Below, in pieces: positions 6,749 to 14,334 of a stretch of 27,927 nucleotides of DNA (positions are counted from its first letter, which is position 1; each line of letters begins with the position of its first letter). The position numbers and the translations under genes are program-made. A model generated the notes under the pieces. That model had not been told where the DNA came from, did not search any database, and saw only the letters and a list, made by a program, of their open reading frames with translations. Location: NCBI GenBank assembly GCA_041748075.1, contig JBGTDX010000049.1, positions 1-27,927 on the forward strand, in the 5' to 3' direction. This stretch comes from JBGSYJ01 sp041748075. GTDB taxonomy: Bacteria; Acidobacteriota; Thermoanaerobaculia; Gp7-AA8.

Positions 6749-7954
6749 TTACATCTGGTTCCCGACTCTGAGCACCAGCCCTTTTAGGTATTCGCTTTCG
6801 GGACAGTAGATTGAAACCGGATGGTCCAGGCCGGCCCCCATCTTCCCCACGATCGCGACTTCCCTTTTCGCATCGAGCGCCGCAGCGAAGAGGATCTTCT
6901 GAAACAGATCTGCATCGATGTGACCCGAGCAGGAGAATGTCAACAGATACCCACCCTCACGAACCAGCTTGAGCGACTGCCGGTTGATGTCCTTGTATCC
7001 TCTCGCCGCCTTTTCCACGTCTCTTCGGCTTCGCGCGAAAGCGGGAGGATCGCAGACAATCAGATCGAACTGGACTCCTCCCGCATCGAGCGTCCTTACA
7101 TGCTCGAACGCATCCGCAACGGTGAACCGGACGTCCGGTGTCAGACTGCCGTTCAACTCGTGATTGCGACGCGCGAGGGCTATCGCCCGTTGCGAGATAT
7201 CCACTTCGTCGACCGATCTCGCACCGCCTGCCATCGCATAAACGCCGAAGCCGCCGCTGTATGCAAAGAGGTTCAGAACGTCCTTGCCCTCCGACATGCC
7301 CCGCAGGCGACGACGATTCTCCCGCTGATCGATGAAGAAACCCGTCTTCTGCCCCTGGCGGGGCTCGATCACGAAAACCAGTCCGTGCTCGCGGATGGTG
7401 ACCTCGTCGGGAAAGTCTCCGATGACTTCGCTTTCCTGAGGCAGCCTCTCGATCCGCCGGGCCGGGCCGTCGTTCGCGAGCAGAATGCCACGCGGGCGCT
7501 CGTCATCCTGGAGAACCTCGACGACAGCATCGCGCAGACGGTCGAGCCCGGCAGACGTGATCTCGACCACCAGGAGATCGGCGAAGCGGTCCACGATGAG
7601 GCCGCCGATCCGATCTCCTTCCGCATGAATCAACCGCAGCGCGTCAGTTCCCTCGGGCCGAATCGATCGCCGGAACTCGAGTGCGGCCCGGATTCGATCG
7701 ATCAGAACCTGAAACTCGAAGGGCTGCCCGAACGTCATTGCACGCAGTCTTATCTGCGAATGGGCCGAATAGAGACCGGACGCGAGCAGTGTCCCTGAAC
7801 GATCAAACAGGTCGCCGATGGCCGCACCCTCCGGACCGTCGTCATGCAAAATCGCCCCGCTGAAGATCCACGGATGCCGATTCGAGATCGCGCGCTCTTT
7901 GCCTTCCCGAAGGACCAGCCGTCGGCGGCTCTGCGACTCGAATAGGTCTGTCAT
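6749..7954 (-). CDS. Class I SAM-dependent rRNA cytosine methyltransferase (RlmI-like)
   Basis: A 401-residue cytosolic enzyme. An N-terminal PUA domain (about residues 10-80, HPWIFSGAI) is followed by a linker domain and a Rossmann methyltransferase domain. SAM motif I is NLFAYSGGFG (228-237), the DPPAF motif is at 302-306, and the candidate catalytic cysteine is in TFSCSGH. This matches the RlmI/YccW family, which makes m5C in 23S rRNA; the exact target is not proven. The start at 7954 has GAGG seven bases upstream. Extending to 8005 would run into the divergent gene. The next gene, pilB, starts 9 nt after the stop. Confidence 0.9.
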   Translation of the reverse strand: MTDLFESQSRRRLVLREGKERAISNRHPWIFSGAILHDDGPEGAAIGDLFDRSGTLLASGLYSAHSQIRLRAMTFGQPFEFQVLIDRIRAALEFRRSIRPEGTDALRLIHAEGDRIGGLIVDRFADLLVVEITSAGLDRLRDAVVEVLQDDERPRGILLANDGPARRIERLPQESEVIGDFPDEVTIREHGLVFVIEPRQGQKTGFFIDQRENRRRLRGMSEGKDVLNLFAYSGGFGVYAMAGGARSVDEVDISQRAIALARRNHELNGSLTPDVRFTVADAFEHVRTLDAGGVQFDLIVCDPPAFARSRRDVEKAARGYKDINRQSLKLVREGGYLLTFSCSGHIDADLFQKILFAAALDAKREVAIVGKMGAGLDHPVSIYCPESEYLKGLVLRVGNQM

Positions 7955-7978
7955 CTGAATCCTCACACTGTTTCGGGC

Positions 7979-7985
7979 TAGAATA
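7979..7985. promoter_or_regulatory. Overlapping divergent -10 boxes between rlmI-like and ybjN-like genes
   Basis: The plus strand reads TAGAAT (7979-7984), seven bases before the GTG start of the rightward gene. The minus strand reads TATTCT over 7980-7985 and could serve the leftward methyltransferase gene, leaving it a leader of about 20 nt with a Shine-Dalgarno site. The two hexamers use almost the same bases. The -35 elements are weak on both sides. Confidence 0.45.
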
Positions 7986-7991
7986 GAGTCC

Positions 7992-8480
7992 GTGAACGCC
8001 CGCACACAGTTTCATACACCCTGTCAGGAAGAAGTCTACCGGAAGGTCAAGGCCTATCTGGACGAACTGGTCGACGAACACTTCGACGATGCCGAGCACT
8101 GCGATTTCTACCTCAAGTACGGAACGACGATCGTAGAAATCTCGATCGAACCGTACGAGGAGGATGATGCCGTCATCGAGATTCTCGCTTTCTGCGTGCA
8201 GGGGGTCGAGCCTTCGTTCGAGTTGATGCGTGAGCTGCTGCAGCTCAACTCGGAAATTCATCTGGGCGCGTTCAGCCTGGTAGATTCGGACGTTTTCTAT
8301 TCCCACTCGTTTCTCGGCAGGCGCCTCCAGCCGGACCAGCTCATCGCTTCCCTCAACAACGTGGCTACGGTCTCTGATGAGTACGACGAGAAGATTGTCC
8401 AGCGCTACGGCGGGCAAACGGCTCTGGAACTGCTCCGAAGCGCTTCGCGACGCACCAAGCGGGCGCCCGCGGTCCACTGA
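7992..8480 (+). CDS. YbjN-domain / type III chaperone-like fold protein
   Basis: A 162-residue acidic soluble protein. Residues about 10-135 show the alpha-beta pattern of the YbjN/CesT-like superfamily: helix, strand pair (FYLKYGTTIVEISIEPY, VIEILAFCVQGV), the helix ELMRELLQLNSEIHLGAFSLV, strand DVFYSHSFLG, and a final helix. Such proteins are small regulators or chaperones; the client is unknown. The GTG start at 7992 has no convincing Shine-Dalgarno site but lies seven bases after TAGAAT, consistent with a leaderless message. The basic tail SASRRTKRAP is probably disordered. The next gene starts 35 nt downstream. Confidence 0.65.
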   Translation: MNARTQFHTPCQEEVYRKVKAYLDELVDEHFDDAEHCDFYLKYGTTIVEISIEPYEEDDAVIEILAFCVQGVEPSFELMRELLQLNSEIHLGAFSLVDSDVFYSHSFLGRRLQPDQLIASLNNVATVSDEYDEKIVQRYGGQTALELLRSASRRTKRAPAVH

Positions 8481-8503
8481 AATACCGGCACACCGCTTGC
8501 TCT

Positions 8504-8509
8504 TATATA
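8504..8509 (+). promoter_or_regulatory. Candidate -10 box of the 8516 lipoprotein gene
   Basis: TATATA ends six bases before the ATG at 8516, so transcription would start at or next to the start codon. No strong -35 is visible. Confidence 0.4.
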
Positions 8510-8515
8510 AGAGTG

Positions 8516-9130
8516 ATGAGACCTCGTATACTCCAGATTCCGCTGGTTTTCCTCCTTGTTCTGGCATTTTCCGGCTGCACGGGAGGAGAGCAGACCTCAG
8601 CACAGACATCGACCGCAGAACAAGGGGCCGCTGCTCCATCGGTCACGGTGGACCCGGCTGAAAAGCTCGATTCCATCAGCCCGGCCATCCCCCTGTATGC
8701 CGGAGCAAACTACGATGGGAACCTCACACGGCGCGATCACTCGATGGTGTCCAACCGCTACGGTACGGAGTCCTCGGTCTATACGCTGGCCACGCGCGAT
8801 TCGTTTCCTCAGGTCTGGCATTACTACGTGACGTATCTGGCGCAGTTTCGCGGATTCGAGCCGATCCGACCGTTTCCTCCCAGCAACCAGGTTGCACGCT
8901 CGATCGAAGTCCGGCTGAATGAAGCGATGCAGGATCCGTTCATTCCCGGCGACACACTTCGTTTCGATCAGAACGAAGTCATCCTTCAGGTGGTCGAACG
9001 AGATCACGGAGAGGGAACCATCATCCGATACATAGTGGGGCCACCGCGGCCGCGTCCGGTACAGATGGCTGATGCCTCCCCCGCAGTCGGAGACAGTGTC
9101 GGTCAAACCTCGCCTTTAGAAGGTCCCTGA
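8516..9130 (+). CDS. Putative lipoprotein, unknown function
   Basis: A 204-residue protein with a lipoprotein signal peptide (hydrophobic core then AFSGC). A low-complexity Ala/Thr/Gln linker follows to about residue 45. A conserved-looking domain of about 120 residues then contains PLYAGANYDGNL, YTLATRDSFPQVWHYYVTYL and EVILQVVERDHG. The tail from about 175 is Pro/Ser rich. I recognise no named family; this layout of one surface-exposed alpha/beta domain on a tether is common in predicted outer-membrane or periplasmic lipoproteins. The ATG at 8516 is preceded by a GTG at 8513; either is possible. TATATA six bases upstream suggests a leaderless transcript. Confidence 0.75.
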   Translation: MRPRILQIPLVFLLVLAFSGCTGGEQTSAQTSTAEQGAAAPSVTVDPAEKLDSISPAIPLYAGANYDGNLTRRDHSMVSNRYGTESSVYTLATRDSFPQVWHYYVTYLAQFRGFEPIRPFPPSNQVARSIEVRLNEAMQDPFIPGDTLRFDQNEVILQVVERDHGEGTIIRYIVGPPRPRPVQMADASPAVGDSVGQTSPLEGP

Positions 9131-9164
9131 GCTTCAATCGACTGCATCGCACACCTCGTTCTGA

Positions 9165-9170
9165 TACGAT
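9165..9170 (+). promoter_or_regulatory. Candidate -10 box of the universal stress protein gene
   Basis: TACGAT ends exactly six bases before the GTG start at 9177, and there is no Shine-Dalgarno sequence between them. This is the spacing expected of a leaderless transcript. Confidence 0.45.
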
Positions 9171-9176
9171 CTTCGC

Positions 9177-10007
9177 GTGTTTCCCTGGCGCAGAATTCTC
9201 GTACCCACGGACTTCTCAACAGCCTCCAGATGGGTGTTCGATCAGGCAATCGGCGCGGCAGGGATCACGGGTGCCGAAATCGTGGTGTTGCATGTAAGAA
9301 TCACCCAGCCGTCGAACCGTGACACGTTGCGATTTCCCGCTGACTCGTCGGTGTACGAGTATGTCGAGCAACAGGAGCTCGAAGTCCTCCGCCGGCATAT
9401 ACACCGTGCTGATGAGAATCTGAGAACCCGGCTGATTGTCAGGACTGGTCCTGACGCAGCCACTGAAATCGCAGCCACCGCCGAAGACGAACAGGCTGAT
9501 CTCATCGTCATGGCGACACACGCTCGCCACCACATTCCACACCTTTTCATCGGATCCACAACCCTCAAGGTTCTTGTCGGATGTGCAGTTCCGATCCTCG
9601 CGATCCGCTATGGAATCCGGAAGCCACTGGGCACTGAAAGACTGCTGATCGTTGTCGACGAACCGTCGCCACCACCAGAACTCGCCGAGTCGATTGCAGG
9701 CCTGCTCGAGCAGGACCAGGGAGGCGAGATCGTGTTTGCTGCCACGACGGATCCATCAGAGGAGGATGCCCAGAAGCGGCTCACACTCTGGCGTGCGTCT
9801 CTACCAGGAATCCCATCGAAGACCATCATGGTCGACTCGGAGAGAGACCTGATCCGCATCGCGGAGAGTGAAGCCTGTCCGTTGATCGTGGTGGCACCTG
9901 TCTGTGAACGGGGGGGACGGCTCGCGGGAGTTTCAGAGTATATGATCCGGCACACGGACCGTCCCGTCCTCATCGTTCCGAACCGGAGCAGTCAGCCGAA
10001 GTCGTGA
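9177..10007 (+). CDS. Tandem-domain universal stress protein (UspA family)
   Basis: A 276-residue cytosolic protein with two Usp folds. Domain 1 (about residues 4-143) begins RRILVPTDFS and keeps DLIVMATHARHHIPHLFIGST. Domain 2 (about 152-272) begins LLIVVDEPS and ends PVLIVPN. In domain 1 the usual Gly-x2-Gly-x9-Gly-Ser/Thr nucleotide loop is altered: the TH-G-R-x-G positions read THARHH, though the final GST is kept. ATP binding is therefore doubtful, and domain 2 lacks the loop. USPs support survival under starvation or oxidative stress, usually by an unknown mechanism. The GTG start lacks a Shine-Dalgarno site and follows TACGAT by six bases. Confidence 0.88.
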   Translation: MFPWRRILVPTDFSTASRWVFDQAIGAAGITGAEIVVLHVRITQPSNRDTLRFPADSSVYEYVEQQELEVLRRHIHRADENLRTRLIVRTGPDAATEIAATAEDEQADLIVMATHARHHIPHLFIGSTTLKVLVGCAVPILAIRYGIRKPLGTERLLIVVDEPSPPPELAESIAGLLEQDQGGEIVFAATTDPSEEDAQKRLTLWRASLPGIPSKTIMVDSERDLIRIAESEACPLIVVAPVCERGGRLAGVSEYMIRHTDRPVLIVPNRSSQPKS

Positions 10008-10018
10008 GCCCGGCGTTC

Positions 10019-10027
10019 TGCTATAGT
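10019..10027 (+). promoter_or_regulatory. Extended -10 promoter of tRNA-Val
   Basis: TGCTATAGT combines an extended -10 TGn with TATAGT (10022-10027). Transcription would start near 10034, about nine bases before the tRNA. No clear -35 is seen, which is acceptable for an extended -10 promoter. Confidence 0.55.
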
Positions 10028-10042
10028 CGCTGCCGACTCGTC

Positions 10043-10117
10043 GCGGGGTTAGCTCAGTGGTAGAGCGTCTGCTTTACACGCAGAGGGTCGGGGGTTCGAG
10101 CCCCTCACCCCGCACCA
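10043..10117 (+). tRNA. tRNA-Val (anticodon TAC)
   Basis: Acceptor GCGGGGT/ACCCCGC, D arm GCTCAGTGGTAGAGC, anticodon stem TCTGC/GCAGA with loop TTTACAC (anticodon TAC), and T arm GGGGG-TTCGAGC-CCCTC with one G-T pair. Discriminator A is followed by an encoded CCA at 10115-10117. All invariant positions are present. Confidence 0.97.
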
Positions 10118-10150
10118 GCACAACATCGTCAGGACCGTGGAGGCCAGACC

Positions 10151-10516
10151 ATGGACCCGGAGATTCTGGTTTTGGATGGGCGAGGTGCGCTCACGCGAGC
10201 CCTCGCACAGGTCAAAACTTCATTGAACGTGAGTCTGCATGTAGCAAGCGACGCGCTGCAGGCAATCTCTCTCATCCAGCTGCATGGCTATAGGTCACTC
10301 GTGATCGACGAACAGGTCGGATACGTCGACGGCTGGGCATTGCTTCGATATCTCGTGGACAACCAGATCCTGCTGGATTCGATCATTGTTTCCTCGGGCG
10401 ATACTGTGGAAAGTTTCGATGAGGAATTCCCTTGGGCTCGGCGAGTTCAACTCGCTGAAGTCATCGCCGAGAGGATCCGAATTTCACGAGAGGCCCTCGG
10501 TCCTCAGGAGAGCTGA
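10151..10516 (+). CDS. Atypical receiver-like (REC-fold) single-domain protein
   Basis: A 121-residue protein whose order of strands and helices matches a response-regulator receiver. It has an N-terminal strand EILVLDG with one acidic residue, a helix, LHVASDALQAISLIQLH, the strand SLVIDEQVGYVDGWALLRYL in which the Asp of VIDEQ sits at the phospho-acceptor site, and then IIVSSGD at the conserved Ser/Thr. The expected Lys in the fifth strand is not evident (FPWARRVQLAEVI), and only one acid remains in the first strand. Phosphorylation may therefore be lost. There is no output domain. The start has GGAGG seven bases upstream. It begins 34 nt after tRNA-Val. No kinase is nearby. Confidence 0.55.
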   Translation: MDPEILVLDGRGALTRALAQVKTSLNVSLHVASDALQAISLIQLHGYRSLVIDEQVGYVDGWALLRYLVDNQILLDSIIVSSGDTVESFDEEFPWARRVQLAEVIAERIRISREALGPQES

Positions 10517-10568
10517 TCTTTCCTGCTGAAACCGCCATTTCCGGCACTCGGTTCGCAATAGATTCCGT

Positions 10569-11699
10569 ATGTTCCGCTGGAGGGCCTCAGTCCCGAAGCA
10601 GAGACGGAAAACGACTCTTGGAGCGGCGATTGCCGCCATCCTCCTCACCGTAGCCGCCGAGGGCGCCTCGCCGATGCGCATCGATACGGTGGCTGGGAAT
10701 CCGGCCGACGCGAATCACCGCGACGGCAACGCCCGGGTCGCGTCCTTTTCGCACCCCACCGGAGTCGTTGCGGACACAATCGGCAACATCTACGTGGCAG
10801 ATTCCGGAAATCATGTGATCCGGATGCTGACTCCGACTGCCGAGGTTCGAACCCTTGCGGGAGAACCCGGAGCACCCGGCGGAAGTGACGGGCAGGGCTC
10901 AGCAGCCCGGTTCCGCAACCCGAGCGGCATCGCCCTCGACAGAAACGGGGATCTGCTTGTCGCGGACAGCGGCAACTGCAACATACGGCGCATCAGCCCC
11001 TCAGGGTTCGTCACGACCGTCGCGGGTACGGCAGGAATCTGCGGATTCGACGAGGGCGATGCCGGCAGAGCTCAATTCGCCCACCCCACCGGTCTGGCCG
11101 TCGATCTCAACGGCGATATATTCGTTGCCGATCGCTCCAACCATCTCATACGAAGAATCCGCGACGGCCTCGTAACGACCTACGCGGGAACACCTCTGGA
11201 GGTGGGAAGCCGCGATGGACGTGGCATCGGCGCGCGGTTCTATCTGCCGTTCGGTATCGCCATCGATGCACTCGGGGATCTTTACGCCGCCGACTCGGGA
11301 AATCATCTGATCCGAAAGATCACGAAGGATCGAGAAGTCACCACGATATGCGGTATTCCCGAGACGCTCGGGACGAATGACGGCGAATGTTCAGTGGCCA
11401 GAATGAACCGGCCGAGTGGCATCGCGATCCACCCGGATGGGAGCCTGCTCATCGCGGACTCGAACAACCACACGATTCGACGCGTGAGTGTCGATGGCAG
11501 GATGGAGACTCTCGCTGGGCTGGCTTCGATGAACGGCTTCATGGACGGGGTCCAGAACAATGCGCGCATGTACTATCCCTTCGGCATCACTTCCGGCCCG
11601 GATGGCTCGGTATGGATCGTGGAGTTGATCAACCACGCGCTTCGTCGAGGCACTGAGGTTGAAAGCGTCGTACGGAGACGTCCCGCGCTTCGGCGATGA
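10569..11699 (+). CDS. Exported six-repeat NHL beta-propeller protein
   Basis: A 376-residue protein with a signal peptide (basic RRK, then a hydrophobic run ending near AAEGAS, residue about 33). Six NHL repeats span about residues 55-365. Each follows the pattern P-(S/T/F)-G-(I/V)-A-D-G-(D/N)-(L/I)-(Y/F/L)-VADS-NH-IRR, with a linker of the form TTVAGT-G. Six blades make a complete propeller. NHL propellers bind proteins, RNA or ligands; in exported bacterial forms the role is usually unknown. Cysteines are few. It starts about 50 nt after the receiver-like gene and converges on the ABC permease gene with a 25-nt gap. A TAGATT four bases before the ATG is a weak promoter-like match. Confidence 0.85.
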   Translation: MFRWRASVPKQRRKTTLGAAIAAILLTVAAEGASPMRIDTVAGNPADANHRDGNARVASFSHPTGVVADTIGNIYVADSGNHVIRMLTPTAEVRTLAGEPGAPGGSDGQGSAARFRNPSGIALDRNGDLLVADSGNCNIRRISPSGFVTTVAGTAGICGFDEGDAGRAQFAHPTGLAVDLNGDIFVADRSNHLIRRIRDGLVTTYAGTPLEVGSRDGRGIGARFYLPFGIAIDALGDLYAADSGNHLIRKITKDREVTTICGIPETLGTNDGECSVARMNRPSGIAIHPDGSLLIADSNNHTIRRVSVDGRMETLAGLASMNGFMDGVQNNARMYYPFGITSGPDGSVWIVELINHALRRGTEVESVVRRRPALRR

Positions 11700-11724
11700 T
11701 CCCAAACCCAGCCGCGGCAGGCAC

Positions 11725-12762
11725 TCATCGCCAGCGGAAGATCCGAAGCGCCACGAAGAAACTTCCAATCGTCCAGCCTGCGAGAATAACCAGTTCGGTC
11801 GTGATGTCCCCCAGCGGGCGAGCTTCGTTCATGACCGCTCTCAGCGCATCGTTCAGCGCGGTCAAAGGCAGGACACGTATGAACGGTTGAAAAGCGTCAG
11901 GAAAGCGATCGGCCGAAAAGAAAACCCCGGACAATAGCCACATGGGTAACATCACGAAGTTCATCAGTCCGCTCACCCCTTCGACAGTCTCCGATCGGGA
12001 GGCGACCAGCAGACCGAGACCGGTAAATGCCAGTGCTCCGAGAAGGCAGGTTACAGCCAGAAGCAGAAAGGATCCACGAACTGCGACATCGAACACCAGC
12101 CAGCCGAAGCCGACGATGGCGACGACCTCTGCGACGAGAAAAACGAGTCGAGAAAGCATCTGGGACAGCAGGTAGTCGCTCTTCCTCATCGGAGTGGCGA
12201 CAAGCCTCTTGAGCAGCTTTCGTTGACGGGCCGTGACGATGGAGAACCCGACGGCCCACATCCCCGTGCCCATGAGGTTCATACCAATGAGTCCCGGCAG
12301 GAGAAAATCGATGTACCGCGCGCCGGGCTCGCGCATTTCCTCCTCGACAATGGGCAGAGGATCTTTGCGGCCCGCTGCTGTCTGCAGCGCGGTTTCCGCC
12401 TCGAGCCGTGCGATCCTCGAATCGGGTCTTGACGGGTCGAACACGAACGAAAGATCATCGGTACCGCTTACGAGCAACGAGACACGTCCAGTACGTAGCG
12501 CCTCGCGGCCCTGCTCAGCAGGATAGAGCCGCGGGAGAAGTGCCCTTGAAGCGGAGAGCTGTTCGATAATCTGCGCGGATCGAGGGCCCTCGACCACGCC
12601 GATCGGGATCCGCTCCGGTGGTTTTTCCCGGAATGCAAAACCGAGAGCGAGCGCCATGAGAATGGGAAAGGCGAAGACCCAGAACAGCGCTTCGCCGGTT
12701 CTGAGAAAGTCGCGGGTGCGCGCGAGCGTGAGCTCATAAAGAGCCGAGCGGCTGTCACTCAT
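11725..12762 (-). CDS. ABC-2 type transporter permease
   Basis: A 345-residue integral membrane protein of the ABC-2 family. The first helix is at about 25-45 (LFWVFAFPILMALALGF). A large extracytoplasmic domain spans about 50-175. Five further helices lie between about 180 and 340, including LLPGLIGMNLMGTGMW, MLSRLVFLVAEVVAIVGF and the family-typical PLTALNDALRAVM near the end. It would form the channel half of an exporter of a drug, lipid or polysaccharide. Its start overlaps the ATPase stop by 8 nt, so the two are coupled. The substrate is not predictable. Confidence 0.9.
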   Translation of the reverse strand: MSDSRSALYELTLARTRDFLRTGEALFWVFAFPILMALALGFAFREKPPERIPIGVVEGPRSAQIIEQLSASRALLPRLYPAEQGREALRTGRVSLLVSGTDDLSFVFDPSRPDSRIARLEAETALQTAAGRKDPLPIVEEEMREPGARYIDFLLPGLIGMNLMGTGMWAVGFSIVTARQRKLLKRLVATPMRKSDYLLSQMLSRLVFLVAEVVAIVGFGWLVFDVAVRGSFLLLAVTCLLGALAFTGLGLLVASRSETVEGVSGLMNFVMLPMWLLSGVFFSADRFPDAFQPFIRVLPLTALNDALRAVMNEARPLGDITTELVILAGWTIGSFFVALRIFRWR

Positions 12763-13690
12763 TGCGCAGATCCCTCCCTGTCAGGGAAACAAAGACATCC
12801 TCTAATGTTGCGCGATGCGTAGAAAGGCCCGATAGCTTCGCGCCTGCACGCTCCACTTCAAAGAGGATGACCGGCACGGTGGTCACCAGAGAGTCGACCG
12901 TCAGAGACCAGCTCTCCCCCCGCTGCCTGCACTGATGCACGCCGGCAATCGCTTTGAGAACCGATTCGTCGATTTGTGGATCGGAGGTGAATTCGACTAC
13001 GTTCGCCGCATCGAGCGACGCGATCAGTTCTTCCGGAGTTCCCAGAGCAATGAGCCTGCCGTGATCGACCACGGCAACCCGGTCGCACAGCCTATGAGCT
13101 TCATCCATGTAGTGCGTCGTCAACAGAACCGTGCCGCCATTCTTGCGGAACCTGGAGATCTGATCCCATAGTTGCAGCCTGCTCTGCGGGTCCAGACCGG
13201 TTGTCGGTTCGTCCAGAAAAAGGATCTCTGGATTCCCTATGAGCGCGCATGCGACTGCCAGCCGCTGCCGCTGCCCCCCTGAGAGTTTGCCGACTCGTGC
13301 ATTCTGCTTTTCCTCGAGAGCCAGCTGGCGCAGGAGGTCCCTCGGGCTACGTCCCTCCGGATAGAAGGATCGGAACAACTGAAGGGTTTCCAGAACGCTG
13401 AGCTTTTCGGTAAGTTGCGTTTCCTGAAGCGAGATTCCGATTCTCTCCCGGATCTCTTTTGCCTTCGTCTTCCAGTTCCGTCCGAGGATCTCCACTTGTC
13501 CCTCGTCGGGCGCTGTGAGACCCTCGAGAATCTCGATCGTCGTTGTTTTTCCGGCGCCGTTGGGGCCAAGCAGTCCGAAACATTCACCGCGATCGACATA
13601 GAGATCCAGTCCGTCCACGGCGACAACGTCGTCGTAACGTTTTCTCAATCCGCGACAGAACAGCGCGATGTCACCGTTGCTGCTGCTCAT
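12755..13690 (-). CDS. ABC transporter ATP-binding protein (DrrA/CcmA-like)
   Basis: A 311-residue cytosolic ATPase subunit. Walker A is GPNGAGKT (42-49), the Q loop is SLQETQLTEKLS, the signature is LSGGQ (136-140), Walker B is ILFLD followed by EP (156-162), and the H loop is TTHYMDEA. A C-terminal extension of about 100 residues is typical of DrrA-type exporters partnered with ABC-2 permeases. The start at 13690 has AAAAGG eight bases upstream. An upstream ATG at 13849 would add a non-homologous 53-residue tail and cover the divergent promoter region. It forms a two-gene operon with the permease and is divergent from nfeD. Confidence 0.93.
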   Translation of the reverse strand: MSSSNGDIALFCRGLRKRYDDVVAVDGLDLYVDRGECFGLLGPNGAGKTTTIEILEGLTAPDEGQVEILGRNWKTKAKEIRERIGISLQETQLTEKLSVLETLQLFRSFYPEGRSPRDLLRQLALEEKQNARVGKLSGGQRQRLAVACALIGNPEILFLDEPTTGLDPQSRLQLWDQISRFRKNGGTVLLTTHYMDEAHRLCDRVAVVDHGRLIALGTPEELIASLDAANVVEFTSDPQIDESVLKAIAGVHQCRQRGESWSLTVDSLVTTVPVILFEVERAGAKLSGLSTHRATLEDVFVSLTGRDLRNE

Positions 13691-13872
13691 GTCATGAACC
13701 TTTTCGAAGACGGGGTGGACACCGGGGCATTGTAGCGGGACCTCCGACCGCGCCAGACGGCCTGCGGCCCTGACATCGCCCGATTGAGGTTTCCTTATCG
13801 CGACTGCGGGCAAAGTCCGGCCACGGCATGATATCGTTGGCGCGTTCAAACATCAGACACGGACAACTGAAT

Positions 13873-14298
13873 ATGGAATGGTGGATCTGGATCCTCGTGG
13901 GATTTCTCCTGCTGGGTCTCGAGTTGCTTTCGACGACCCTGCACCTCGCATTCTTCGGAATCGGTGCGCTGCTCGTAGGGCTCGCAATTGCGCTGGGTCT
14001 GGATGTTCCCCTCTGGGCGGAACTGCTCCTGTTCACCGCGGCGTCGGTCGGTCTCCTTCTGTTCCGTCAACCGGTCCTGCGTCTGTTTCGAACAGGGCAG
14101 GAAGATCGGCGCATCGACGACATGGTAGGAGAGACCGCAGTCGTTCGCGACGAAATCGCCGTCAATGCCCTTGGACGGGCCGAACTTCGCGGAACCCTCT
14201 GGACCGCCCGCAACATGGCCGATCGTCCCCTCGTCCCTGGCGAACGATGCACGGTGGTCAAGATCGAAGGCCTCACGCTCTTCATTACGTCAACCTGA
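13873..14298 (+). CDS. NfeD-family membrane protein (short form)
   Basis: A 141-residue protein. An N-terminal membrane region (about residues 3-73) has two or three helices, starting MEWWIWILVGFLLLGLELLS. A C-terminal OB-fold domain (about 85-141) contains MVGETAVVRDEI, RGTLWTA and VPGERCTVVKIEGLTL. This matches the NfeD1b form, which is nearly always encoded beside an SPFH protein, as it is here (the gene starts 36 nt downstream). The pair is thought to act in membrane-domain organisation. The ATG at 13873 is preferred over 13828 because it places the helix at the N-terminus. Confidence 0.9.
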   Translation: MEWWIWILVGFLLLGLELLSTTLHLAFFGIGALLVGLAIALGLDVPLWAELLLFTAASVGLLLFRQPVLRLFRTGQEDRRIDDMVGETAVVRDEIAVNALGRAELRGTLWTARNMADRPLVPGERCTVVKIEGLTLFITST

Positions 14299-14334
14299 AA
14301 AGTCTGGAGTCGCAAACACGGAGGAGGATCCATC

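Noticed and set aside
6821..7798. Long plus-strand open frame antisense to the RlmI-like gene
   Set aside because: It is a GC-driven shadow frame; the minus strand shows clear PUA and SAM methyltransferase motifs.
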